A stretch of DNA of 64,000 nucleotides, taken from Sulfurimonas sp. UBA2011 (lineage in GTDB: Bacteria > Campylobacterota > Campylobacteria > Campylobacterales > Sulfurimonadaceae). Shown here one piece after another: positions 44,468 to 51,511 of the stretch. Within the stretch, counting starts at the first letter, position 1; each line of letters opens with the position of its first letter. Position numbers and translations under genes: made by a program. The notes beneath the pieces were generated by a model. The model saw only the letters and a program-made list of their open reading frames with translations. It did not search any database and was not told where the DNA came from. Location: assembly GCA_002335055.1 (NCBI GenBank), contig DDCH01000005.1, positions 11,226 through 75,225 of the forward strand, given 5' to 3'.

Positions 44468-45736
44468 TTAATTTATCTCTTCTAAAATGGTATTTCCTAA
44501 TCTTTCAACAATTCCCACCACTAATGCATTACCCATCAAAAATGCTCTTTTTGTATCTGTAACACCTTCTGTATGGTTTTTAGGAAACATATTCAGTTGT
44601 TCTAGTTCAATTGGTGTTAATCTTCTATGTTTTCCATTAACAAGAATAACATGCTTAAATCTTGAGGCACTTGCTCCACCTTCACCAGTAATTATAGTTC
44701 TTGATGGTTTATTTAAGCAGTCAGGAAACCCCATACTATCCTCTGAATATGTATACTTATGTCCTGTAATTTTATTAACTCGTTCAATTGATTTGGAACC
44801 TTTTTGATATTCCCATTTTTTTAATTCTTGATCATTAATATAAAATTCTTTTGGTACAGTATCTTCATCTTGTAAAAAATCTCCAAGAACAGAATATTCG
44901 CCATTGTAATCTACTTCTATTCTTGATGTATGATAAATACCATCTATCATATATCCAGTTTCCCAAAAAGCATTAATTTTTGGTGTTTTTATATTAAAAT
45001 TATTTGTAATATCTACTAAGTCATCACTTAATTTTTTTGTTATAATCTTTTGCTTGTTAATTTCTTTAATAGGAAAAGTTTTAGCAAATAATCCTTTTGT
45101 ATTTAAGTTATCAGAAATAGAATTATTTTTTAAATTATTGTAAAAGTTAGTATCTTTTTTTGAAGCAAAAATAAATACTCTTCTTCGTCTTTGAGGCATA
45201 CCATATTCACTAGCATTTATTACTCTCCATTCTACAGCATAACCTAAAGTATTTAGAGAGGATAATATAATTGCGAAATCTCTACCTCTTTGACTGGCAG
45301 GAGACTTCAATAATCTATCCACATTTTCTAATAATAAATATTTAGGAGGTTTGTCTTTTTTTTCCTGAAGTATTCTATATATTTCCCACCATAGAACACC
45401 TTTTTTACCATTAATTCCATGTGAGTTTTTTAATGTACTTGCAACGGAATAATCTTGGCATGGAAATCCACCAACAAGCATATCGTGATCTGGTATATCA
45501 ATTACTCTTACAGTTGAAATATCTTCATTCGAGTGATTATATTCTCCAAATTGTTTTTCATATATTTGTGAAGCATGTTGTATTTTAGTGGAAGGTTCCC
45601 ATTGGTTACTCCAAATTATATTAAAATTCTTATTGCGATTTTTAATATTTTCTAAACCAATACGAAATCCACCAACACCAGCGAATAATTCAATTGTTTT
45701 AATAAAATTGTTTTGTAGTCTTTTAAGTTCTACAAT
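44468..45736 (-). CDS. C5-cytosine DNA methyltransferase of the decayed restriction-modification pair; start codon unclear
   Basis: About 422 residues. Motif I is TIELFAGVGGFRIGLE, motif IV GGFPCQDYS (catalytic Cys), motif VI ENVDRLL, motif VIII QRRRRVF, a target-recognition region, then RTIITGEGGASASRF (IX) and MGNALVVG (X). The frame is open upstream to a TAG at 45752-45754, but it holds no ATG, GTG or TTG before motif I. The first ATG (45481) would cut off motif I. The coordinate given uses an ATT at 45736 as the only plausible initiator. Either the start was lost at the nearby junction or ATT is used. One base separates it from the endonuclease remnant. Confidence 0.8.
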   Translation of the reverse strand: MVELKRLQNNFIKTIELFAGVGGFRIGLENIKNRNKNFNIIWSNQWEPSTKIQHASQIYEKQFGEYNHSNEDISTVRVIDIPDHDMLVGGFPCQDYSVASTLKNSHGINGKKGVLWWEIYRILQEKKDKPPKYLLLENVDRLLKSPASQRGRDFAIILSSLNTLGYAVEWRVINASEYGMPQRRRRVFIFASKKDTNFYNNLKNNSISDNLNTKGLFAKTFPIKEINKQKIITKKLSDDLVDITNNFNIKTPKINAFWETGYMIDGIYHTSRIEVDYNGEYSVLGDFLQDEDTVPKEFYINDQELKKWEYQKGSKSIERVNKITGHKYTYSEDSMGFPDCLNKPSRTIITGEGGASASRFKHVILVNGKHRRLTPIELEQLNMFPKNHTEGVTDTKRAFLMGNALVVGIVERLGNTILEEIN

Positions 45737-45793
45737 GGTATCTAAATTTCTCTAGTCTTAAAAGCTTGTTTCGGCTAGGGTAACATATTTTTG

Positions 45794-45815
45794 TTGCTAC
45801 GATTTGTTATGTTTT
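45794..45815 (+). repeat. 22-bp direct repeat, right copy
   Basis: Partner of 40681-40702 (20 of 22 bases). It lies between the 5' edge of the methyltransferase gene and a truncated minus-strand frame. Confidence 0.45.
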
Positions 45816-45823
45816 CAGAGATT

Positions 45824-45859
45824 TTACACACTACCTAATATTTTAATAGTTCCAGCCAT
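45824..45859 (-). pseudogene. Start of a lost gene: strong ribosome site with only 11 codons
   Basis: AAGGAGATGAAA stands directly before an ATG at 45859 that opens MAGTIKILGSV and then a TAA at 45824, next to the 22-bp repeat. The near-perfect Shine-Dalgarno suggests that a real gene once began here and was cut off. Family not recognised. Confidence 0.35.
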
Positions 45860-46018
45860 TTTCATCTCCTTCTATTACTTTTTGATCAATTAAAATTTTT
45901 CTTATTTCTCTGAATCCATCATTACCAATAGGAAAAGTTTCAAAATTCATAAAGAATTGTGAAAAAGAGTTTTTTCGTTTATCTCTAAAAAAAATTGTCC
46001 CCGTCCATACTCTTTTTT
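45843..46018 (-). pseudogene. C-terminal gene fragment truncated at a REP-like palindrome
   Basis: Minus-strand frame without a start reads RVWTGTIFFRDKRKNSFSQF, FMNFETFPIGNDGFREIRK and VIEGDENGWNY to a stop at 45843. The protein-like composition and the overlap with the next ribosome site suggest the 3' end of a former gene. Its 5' side ends where the palindrome at 46023-46039 begins. Family not recognised; an ATG at 45950 could express a 35-residue piece. Confidence 0.4.
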
Positions 46019-46022
46019 AATG

Positions 46023-46039
46023 AAGGGGTCAGACCCCTT
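46023..46039. repeat. REP-like perfect palindrome, copy 2
   Basis: AAGGGGTC-A-GACCCCTT: two 8-base arms that pair perfectly around a single A. It sits exactly between two truncated coding ends, an unknown one on the left (minus strand) and a tyrosine-recombinase C-terminus on the right (plus strand). Confidence 0.8.
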
Positions 46040-46040
46040 T

Positions 46041-46145
46041 ATCCAGGAACTTTTAGGACACAAGTCTGTTGAGACTACTATGATTTATACACATGTGGTT
46101 TCGGAGATGAATAAAACAAAACTCATAAGTCCACTAGACTTTTAA
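46041..46145 (+). pseudogene. C-terminal fragment of a tyrosine recombinase (integrase)
   Basis: The frame IQELLGHKSVETTMIYTHV, then SEMNKTKLISPLDF and a TAA, is the last 34 residues of a phage- or integron-type tyrosine recombinase: the box II LLGHxxxxTTxxYTHV with the nucleophile Tyr. Everything upstream is lost; the palindrome abuts the first codon. It marks an old integration event at this edge of the accessory region. Its stop is 5 bp from the end of the convergent HAD gene. Confidence 0.88.
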
Positions 46146-46149
46146 AAGA

Positions 46150-46731
46150 CTACTTCACTATCACCTTGACATCAGCGATAGCGAGGATGGCATCATCTCC
46201 GCTACTGTCTCCGTAAGTGTATATCTTTTCATAGTCATCTAGGTTTAGGTGTGCTTGTACTCTACGGAGTTTCTCTTTTCCATGACAGTTAATTGTGGCG
46301 AAGTGCCCTGTAAATATTTTGTCTTTAAATGCTAGTTCAGTACAAAGAAGTTCTACCTTATGTTTGTCTGCCCATGGTTGGAGCCAAGAGCGTATCGATG
46401 CAGATACTATAAGAACTTTATCTCCATCTTGTATGTGTTGTAAAAATTTCTCGTAGATGTCTTCTCTGATGATATCGTTTATTTTTGTCTCCCCATACTC
46501 TTGGGCTTTCTTCTTAAACTCATCTTCATTTATCTTATGGAAGTAGAGACGAAAAAGCAGCTCTTTGGCATAAGAGTTATCCATGATTTTTATCTTGTAA
46601 AGGAAGAAAATGGGAGAGAAGAGGGCTAGTTTAAAGTAGTAAGAAGGTTTTCCTACTGCAAACTTTACGAACTCTTCAAGAGAGTCTTTTGTAGTAAGTG
46701 TCCCATCAAAGTCAAAGAGTGCAAGTCTCAC
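46150..46731 (-). CDS. HAD-superfamily (class IB) phosphatase, probable phosphoribosyl-lipid phosphatase
   Basis: 193 residues. HAD motif I FDFDGTLTTKD (Asp7, Asp9), motif II VSAS, and motif III/IV GKEKLRRVQAHL and YGDSSGDDAIL. It resembles phosphoserine-phosphatase-like HAD-IB enzymes with a helical cap. It is the last gene of the operon containing the UbiA-type phosphoribosyl transferase and DprE1/DprE2 homologues. The pathway needs a phosphatase to remove the 5-phosphate from polyprenyl-phosphoryl-phosphoribose, and this protein is the obvious candidate. That step assignment is inference. Overlaps the GT39 gene by 4 nt. Confidence 0.82.
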   Translation of the reverse strand: MRLALFDFDGTLTTKDSLEEFVKFAVGKPSYYFKLALFSPIFFLYKIKIMDNSYAKELLFRLYFHKINEDEFKKKAQEYGETKINDIIREDIYEKFLQHIQDGDKVLIVSASIRSWLQPWADKHKVELLCTELAFKDKIFTGHFATINCHGKEKLRRVQAHLNLDDYEKIYTYGDSSGDDAILAIADVKVIVK

Positions 46732-48233
46732 TTGGTGCTCTCATAGTATCTATCGTTAAAGTAACATTTTCCCTGAGGTAAAAAGTCTGGTATGTCATAG
46801 AACTTCTTTTGTTGTATGTTTAGGTAGTGAGTTTTATACTTGTCGTAGTTAAAACCTTGACACTCCGCTACATAAAAGAGAGCATCTTCAACTCTAAATG
46901 TCTCTACTTCGACATCATTACAAACACTTTCATACTCTTTTGATTGTATCTCGCGGTTGTTGAAGATGTAGAAGTTAGTGTTAGAAAGTGTACGTATATC
47001 TACAAGCTTATCATCCATTCGACCAAAAACAGAGTTACTAAAGATCATAGGCATATCTTTTTTGCAGTAGTAGTTAAACATTGCTGCGTTTGTGTAACCC
47101 GTAGAGAAGAGTTTTTTATCACCATACTTTGTATCTAAAACTTCACAAGTCTCTTTCATGTTAGAACTTAGCACTGCATCTTCGTAGAAGTAGCTTGATT
47201 TAAAAACTGAGTTTGGTAGTAGATGTAGAGCCGTTAGTACAGATAATAAAATGACTATATGCATAGCTGTAAAGATAGCATTGTACTTAAAGAGTTTGTA
47301 TAGGTACTCATCGTCCAAATATGCGAAGAGTAAAAAGATGTAAGGGATGAAGAGTATAAACCAGTGTATACCCATAAGGTTTTTAAGTGAAACTGTAAAG
47401 AACACAAGAAACATCACTCCGAGTATAAGTGAGACAAGTATAAGTAGTTCGTCTTTTACAAAGTTCTTTCTACTTTTGTACAAAAACCAAAATGCCCATG
47501 GAGTTACAACATAAACTAGGTTAAGTAGAAAGTTTAAAAATGTCTCAAAGTTATAGTGACTCTCAGTACGAGCAAAGAAGTTAAACATGATGTTGTTCCA
47601 ACAGCAGTTATAGTTGAAGTACATGTTTTGGGCGATGGCTAAAAGGACTATTGGCATCGCTATGAGTAGTGTTTTAATCGATTTTGTTTTGTACACGGTG
47701 ATGGAAAAAACAAAAAGTGAGATAAACAAAAAGACAGAGAAGTACTTACTTAAAAATGCAGCGCCTAAAAAGAGACCTGCAAGTAGGGCATAACGCACTG
47801 TTTGCTTTTTCTTTAGAGAGTATAGAAAAAACTGAGTTCCGAGCGTTCCAAAAAGAACGAGTGGAATGTCGTTTGTAAAAAGTGACATCAAGATGTCTAC
47901 AGGAGAGACTAAAAAAAGTAAGAAAATAAAGTAGGCTTTGTTCTCGTTTATGTAGAGTTTAGCGATGTTATAGATACTAAACGCAACCGTTATAGCCGCC
48001 ATAAAAGAAAATAGTCTAAAGAAGATGATGTCATCGCTGATAAAACTCATAAGGTAGATGAGCCATCCAACCATAGGAGGATGATCATAGTAACCGCTAC
48101 TTAGATGTGTTGCCCACTTTATAAAGTAGGCTTCATCACCGGTTAGAGGGATAAGTGCTAGGATGATAAGTTTTGCTAAAAGTACTAGCCCTACTATTTT
48201 TATCTCATTTGTATATGTCTTCGTCATTGTCAT
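46728..48233 (-). CDS. GT39/ArnT-like polyprenyl-phosphate-sugar transferase (arabinose operon, copy 1)
   Basis: 501 residues, about eleven membrane segments. The catalytic loop LTGDEAYFIKWATHLSSGYYDHPPMVGWLIY carries the Asp-Glu and DHPP motif of the PMT/ArnT group. A soluble periplasmic C-terminal domain follows (about residues 350-501). It would use the sugar lipid made by the rest of the operon, probably polyprenyl-phosphoryl-arabinofuranose, to decorate a glycan or protein in the periplasm. Four bases separate its ATG from the stop of the DprE2 homologue upstream. The acceptor is unknown. Confidence 0.85.
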   Translation of the reverse strand: MTMTKTYTNEIKIVGLVLLAKLIILALIPLTGDEAYFIKWATHLSSGYYDHPPMVGWLIYLMSFISDDIIFFRLFSFMAAITVAFSIYNIAKLYINENKAYFIFLLFLVSPVDILMSLFTNDIPLVLFGTLGTQFFLYSLKKKQTVRYALLAGLFLGAAFLSKYFSVFLFISLFVFSITVYKTKSIKTLLIAMPIVLLAIAQNMYFNYNCCWNNIMFNFFARTESHYNFETFLNFLLNLVYVVTPWAFWFLYKSRKNFVKDELLILVSLILGVMFLVFFTVSLKNLMGIHWFILFIPYIFLLFAYLDDEYLYKLFKYNAIFTAMHIVILLSVLTALHLLPNSVFKSSYFYEDAVLSSNMKETCEVLDTKYGDKKLFSTGYTNAAMFNYYCKKDMPMIFSNSVFGRMDDKLVDIRTLSNTNFYIFNNREIQSKEYESVCNDVEVETFRVEDALFYVAECQGFNYDKYKTHYLNIQQKKFYDIPDFLPQGKCYFNDRYYESTK

Positions 48234-48237
48234 TGTT

Positions 48238-48969
48238 TTAGATGCTCAGTTTTTTAAAGATGAACTCTGGAATATGTGTGATGATAAGCATGATGTAACG
48301 CCAAATCCATTTTGTATACAGAGTGTTTTTACCTGCTTGTTGTGCATTGTAAATATCTTGTGCAACTTCTGCTGGCTCTGCTGTAAGTTTCGCTGGAAGT
48401 GCTAAACCTTCTGTCATTTTTGTGTTTACAAAACCTGGTTTAACTGTAAGAACGCTAATGCTACTCTCACACAGTCTATTTCTGAGACCACTAAGGTAAG
48501 CACTAAACGCAGCCTTAGCACTTCCATAGATGTAGTTAGTTTTACGACCTCTATCACCTGCAACTGAACTTACACCCACTATAAAACCGCGTTTCTCTTC
48601 TTCAAAGTCATTTGCTATGATATTTAAAAGGCTTACCGCTCCAGTGTAGTTAACATTGATAGTATTAAGTGTTTCACTCCACTCTTTCTCTGCCTTGTGT
48701 TGTTCAGTCATATAACCAGAAACTACAATAACACCAAGAGGTTTTTCACTCAAGTTATCATACATAGTTTGGTGTGTCTCATAAGCTGTTATGTCTAACT
48801 CTATGAGTTCTACAGTGATATCTGCACGAACTTCTAGGTCTGTTTTAAACTCTTCTAACTCATTTACTTTTCTCGCAGCAAGGTATAAGTTATAACCATT
48901 TTTCGCATAAACTCTAGCGACCTCTTTTGCTATATCACTCTTTGCCCCAACTATTAAAACATAACTCAT
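48238..48969 (-). CDS. dprE2: DprE2-like decaprenylphosphoryl-2-keto-ribose reductase (SDR family)
   Basis: 243 residues. Short-chain dehydrogenase: cofactor motif VLIVGAKSDIAKEVARVYAKNG, catalytic Ser in VGVSSVAGDRGR, and Tyr148-x3-Lys152 in YIYGSAKAAF. The SSVAGDRGR-x-NYIYGSAKA stretch closely follows mycobacterial DprE2 (Rv3791). DprE2 reduces the 2-keto intermediate made by DprE1 to complete epimerisation of ribose to arabinose on the lipid. The gene directly follows the DprE1 homologue with a 4-nt overlap, as in mycobacteria, which strengthens the call. Confidence 0.87.
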   Translation of the reverse strand: MSYVLIVGAKSDIAKEVARVYAKNGYNLYLAARKVNELEEFKTDLEVRADITVELIELDITAYETHQTMYDNLSEKPLGVIVVSGYMTEQHKAEKEWSETLNTINVNYTGAVSLLNIIANDFEEEKRGFIVGVSSVAGDRGRKTNYIYGSAKAAFSAYLSGLRNRLCESSISVLTVKPGFVNTKMTEGLALPAKLTAEPAEVAQDIYNAQQAGKNTLYTKWIWRYIMLIITHIPEFIFKKLSI

Positions 48970-50258
48970 AAACCCAACCTTTTACTTTGTAGTGAGTTAA
49001 ATTTCTCACTCATATTGTTTTTTTCTCTAAACGCTCTAAATATTTCTATCTTGTCATATCCATGCTCAAATGTTTCTTTACTCACACGAACATCTTTTGT
49101 GAGATAAATTCGACCCTTATACTCTACAACTATCTCATCAAGCTCGTCTAAAAGCTCAAAAAGTCCATCTTCTATCTTAAAGTCAAGTGCTAAAGAGTAA
49201 CCCTCTATAGGAAAAGAGAGATAGTTTTCATTTTCTTTTCCGTAGAGTTTAATGACTGCAAGAAACGAACCTTTTCCACTTTTTGATATCTTATCAAGTA
49301 TGCGTTCTAGTCCATCAAAACTTGACTCTTTTGGCAGTATAAACTGGTACTGAGTAAAACCATTTTTACCGTAGATACGGTTCCAGTTTCTAATGCTATC
49401 AAGTGGATAAAAAAAGCTATCAAAATGTACTCTTTGTTTGGATACACCATCTTGAGATTTCCAGTAATATAACCAGTTAAAAGCTTTTACACTCCAAGTG
49501 TTTAGAGCGAAAGAGGGAAAGTTAAATGGTATGTTGAGTTTTGATTTTGGCTTGTATCTTAAGTCTCCATCATCTGCGAACTCACCAACCATAAGAAGGG
49601 ATTTTCCTATGTTTTCACCTTTTGCAAGACAGTCTATCCAAGCCACACTATATGGAAGTGTCTTGTACTCTTCAAATGCAGCGAAAGTCTCTTTGAGATT
49701 TTTTGTTTTGATGGTTGTTTGGTTTATGAACTGAGAGTTTATCTTTTTAAGTGATATTTTTGCATCTAAGATAACTCCTGTAAGACCCATACCCCCACAA
49801 GTAGCAAGAAAAAGTTCTTCGCCCTTTGTGACATTTCTAATCTCACCATCTGCTAACATAATGTTAAACTCTTCTACACATTCACTAAAACATCCCTCGA
49901 TATGATGATTCTTTCCGTGAATGTCTGACGCGATAGCCCCACCAACTGTGATGAGTTTTGTACCTGGTGTTACTTTTAAAAACCAGCCGCGTTTCACTAC
50001 CCCTTCTAGTATCTCAGAGAGTAAAACTCCTGCTTGAACATGTAAGATGCCATTAGTTTCATCAAAGTTTAAGAAGTAGTCATAAGGTCTTATATGAACG
50101 ACAGTGTCATTAAGGGCACTGTCGCCATAACTCCGACCATTTCCATAAGCTATAAGCTCATCTGCTTCAAGTAGTTTCTTATTTAGTTCTGTCTCACTTT
50201 GAAACTTGATAGTCTCATTATCAACGAGAGGGTACATTCCCCAGCTTTGTAAACTCAA
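48966..50258 (-). CDS. dprE1: DprE1-like decaprenylphosphoryl-ribose 2-oxidase (FAD)
   Basis: 430 residues. VAO-type FAD-binding domain with GNGRSYGDSALN and the strongly diagnostic TVGGAIASDIHGKNHH (residues 104-119), followed by CGGMGLTGVILDA. The C-terminal YLTKDVRVSKETF has the catalytic Lys region. It oxidises the 2-hydroxyl of polyprenyl-phosphoryl-ribose. The mycobacterial cysteine in GWNICVDF that is trapped by benzothiazinone drugs corresponds to Ala357 in GYSLALDF here. It lies 3 bp from the GtrA gene and overlaps dprE2 by 4 nt. Confidence is high because partner genes co-occur. Confidence 0.88.
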   Translation of the reverse strand: MSLQSWGMYPLVDNETIKFQSETELNKKLLEADELIAYGNGRSYGDSALNDTVVHIRPYDYFLNFDETNGILHVQAGVLLSEILEGVVKRGWFLKVTPGTKLITVGGAIASDIHGKNHHIEGCFSECVEEFNIMLADGEIRNVTKGEELFLATCGGMGLTGVILDAKISLKKINSQFINQTTIKTKNLKETFAAFEEYKTLPYSVAWIDCLAKGENIGKSLLMVGEFADDGDLRYKPKSKLNIPFNFPSFALNTWSVKAFNWLYYWKSQDGVSKQRVHFDSFFYPLDSIRNWNRIYGKNGFTQYQFILPKESSFDGLERILDKISKSGKGSFLAVIKLYGKENENYLSFPIEGYSLALDFKIEDGLFELLDELDEIVVEYKGRIYLTKDVRVSKETFEHGYDKIEIFRAFREKNNMSEKFNSLQSKRLGL

Positions 50259-50261
50259 ATC

Positions 50262-50651
50262 TTAGTCCTTAAAAACAAATTTTTTATCTAAATTGTACTT
50301 GACTACATAACCTATGGCTAAACCGATTACAGCCCCTAAGTACTTCGCATTTTCGTCGTCGTAAACATAATCAAAACCAATCTCAAAACCCCAAAATATA
50401 AAGGTCGTAAAAACTCCCATAAGAGAGTAAAGCATAAACTTTTTAGTATTATCTTTTGCACCTTTTGTCTCATGAAAAAATATGTACTTCTTATCAAGTA
50501 TATATTTTAGTACTAAACCAGCGAGTGTTCCGATAAACATAGCGAGATACAGTGATAAAAAACCACTATACACAAAAAAACTCAACCACTGAAAAAAAAG
50601 ATTTACTATGGTAGATATGATAGCAAAAATGATATAACGGATAGCTATCAT
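50262..50651 (-). CDS. GtrA-family small membrane protein
   Basis: 129 residues with four membrane segments and the GtrA pattern: FAIISTIVNLFFQWL, LVLKYILDKKYIF and VVKYNLDKKFVF (repeat of YxLDKKxxF after each helix pair). GtrA proteins are thought to help move or anchor polyprenyl-phosphate sugars at the membrane. A GtrA protein (Rv3789) also sits beside dprE1/dprE2 in mycobacteria. Here it is between the UbiA-type and DprE1 genes, with 4-nt overlap and 3-bp gap. Confidence 0.87.
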   Translation of the reverse strand: MIAIRYIIFAIISTIVNLFFQWLSFFVYSGFLSLYLAMFIGTLAGLVLKYILDKKYIFFHETKGAKDNTKKFMLYSLMGVFTTFIFWGFEIGFDYVYDDENAKYLGAVIGLAIGYVVKYNLDKKFVFKD

Positions 50652-51511
50652 AGGAACTTTGCAATCCCTACAAAACTAATGAGCCATAAAATAAGAGTGA
50701 CTTTTATAAAAGTATCTTTGAGAACTATCTTACTTGGACTACCGCTTTGTTGTTCTACGAATGTTATCTGCATATAACGAAGAATCGCGAGGATGACAAA
50801 CATAGTTGTAAGGTAAAGATACTCACTCCCTATGCGAGCTATAACTTCTGGTGAAACTGTGTACTGTAAGTAACTAAGGATGACTACTCCACTCATAAGA
50901 ACCATAGCTGCATTTACGAACTCTAGGTTGTATCCGTCTATGTTTTTACGTGTTTCTTTGCCTTCTATGGAAAGCAGAACATCATCACGGCGTTTAGCAA
51001 GTGCTAAAAAGATAGCGAGTAAAAAAGTGATGATGATTATCCACATAGAAAGGGGAGTGTCTGTCACTTGTGCACCTGCAAATAAACGTAGGACAAAACC
51101 TGTAGCGATAATGAAAATATCCACAATAGCTATGTGTTTGAATCTGTAAGAGTATAAAATATTAAGCACGAAGTACATAACTAAAACTGCAAAGAGTTCA
51201 TGTGAGAAGATATATGTAACTATTAAAGTACTTGATGAAAGCCCAAGAAAAAGAAAGTTAGCACTTGTTAAAGATATAGCACCAGAAGCAAGAGGACGAT
51301 TTTTTTTAGTAGGGTGTTTTTTATCCTCTTCTATGTCCATAAAGTCGTTGAGAACATAAATGCTACTAGCAAGAAGTGAAAAGAGTATAAATGCGATAGT
51401 CGCATTAAAAACACTCTCTTGGTTAAAGTTAAACGCGAAGATAAGAGGTGCAAAAACAAAGAGGTTTTTGACATATTGATGTGGACGTAAAAGAGTTATA
51501 AGATTATTCAT
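50648..51511 (-). CDS. UbiA-family polyprenyl-phosphate phosphoribosyltransferase
   Basis: 287 residues, about nine membrane helices. The first Asp-rich loop is N55-D56-x2-D59-x3-D63, in YVLNDFMDIEEDKKHPTKKN with RPLASGAIS following. The D-x2-H-P-x-K-x2-R-P-x-A-S-G pattern is the mark of decaprenyl-phosphate 5-phosphoribosyltransferase (Rv3806c type) rather than of quinone prenyltransferases. It would join PRPP to polyprenyl phosphate as the first step. Overlaps of 4 nt with both neighbours show strong coupling. Confidence 0.87.
   Translation of the reverse strand: MNNLITLLRPHQYVKNLFVFAPLIFAFNFNQESVFNATIAFILFSLLASSIYVLNDFMDIEEDKKHPTKKNRPLASGAISLTSANFLFLGLSSSTLIVTYIFSHELFAVLVMYFVLNILYSYRFKHIAIVDIFIIATGFVLRLFAGAQVTDTPLSMWIIIITFLLAIFLALAKRRDDVLLSIEGKETRKNIDGYNLEFVNAAMVLMSGVVILSYLQYTVSPEVIARIGSEYLYLTTMFVILAILRYMQITFVEQQSGSPSKIVLKDTFIKVTLILWLISFVGIAKFL

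Noticed and set aside
46041..46145. Functional integron with gene cassettes
   Set aside because: Only the last 34 residues of the recombinase remain, and the hairpins nearby are simple REP-like palindromes, not attC sites.
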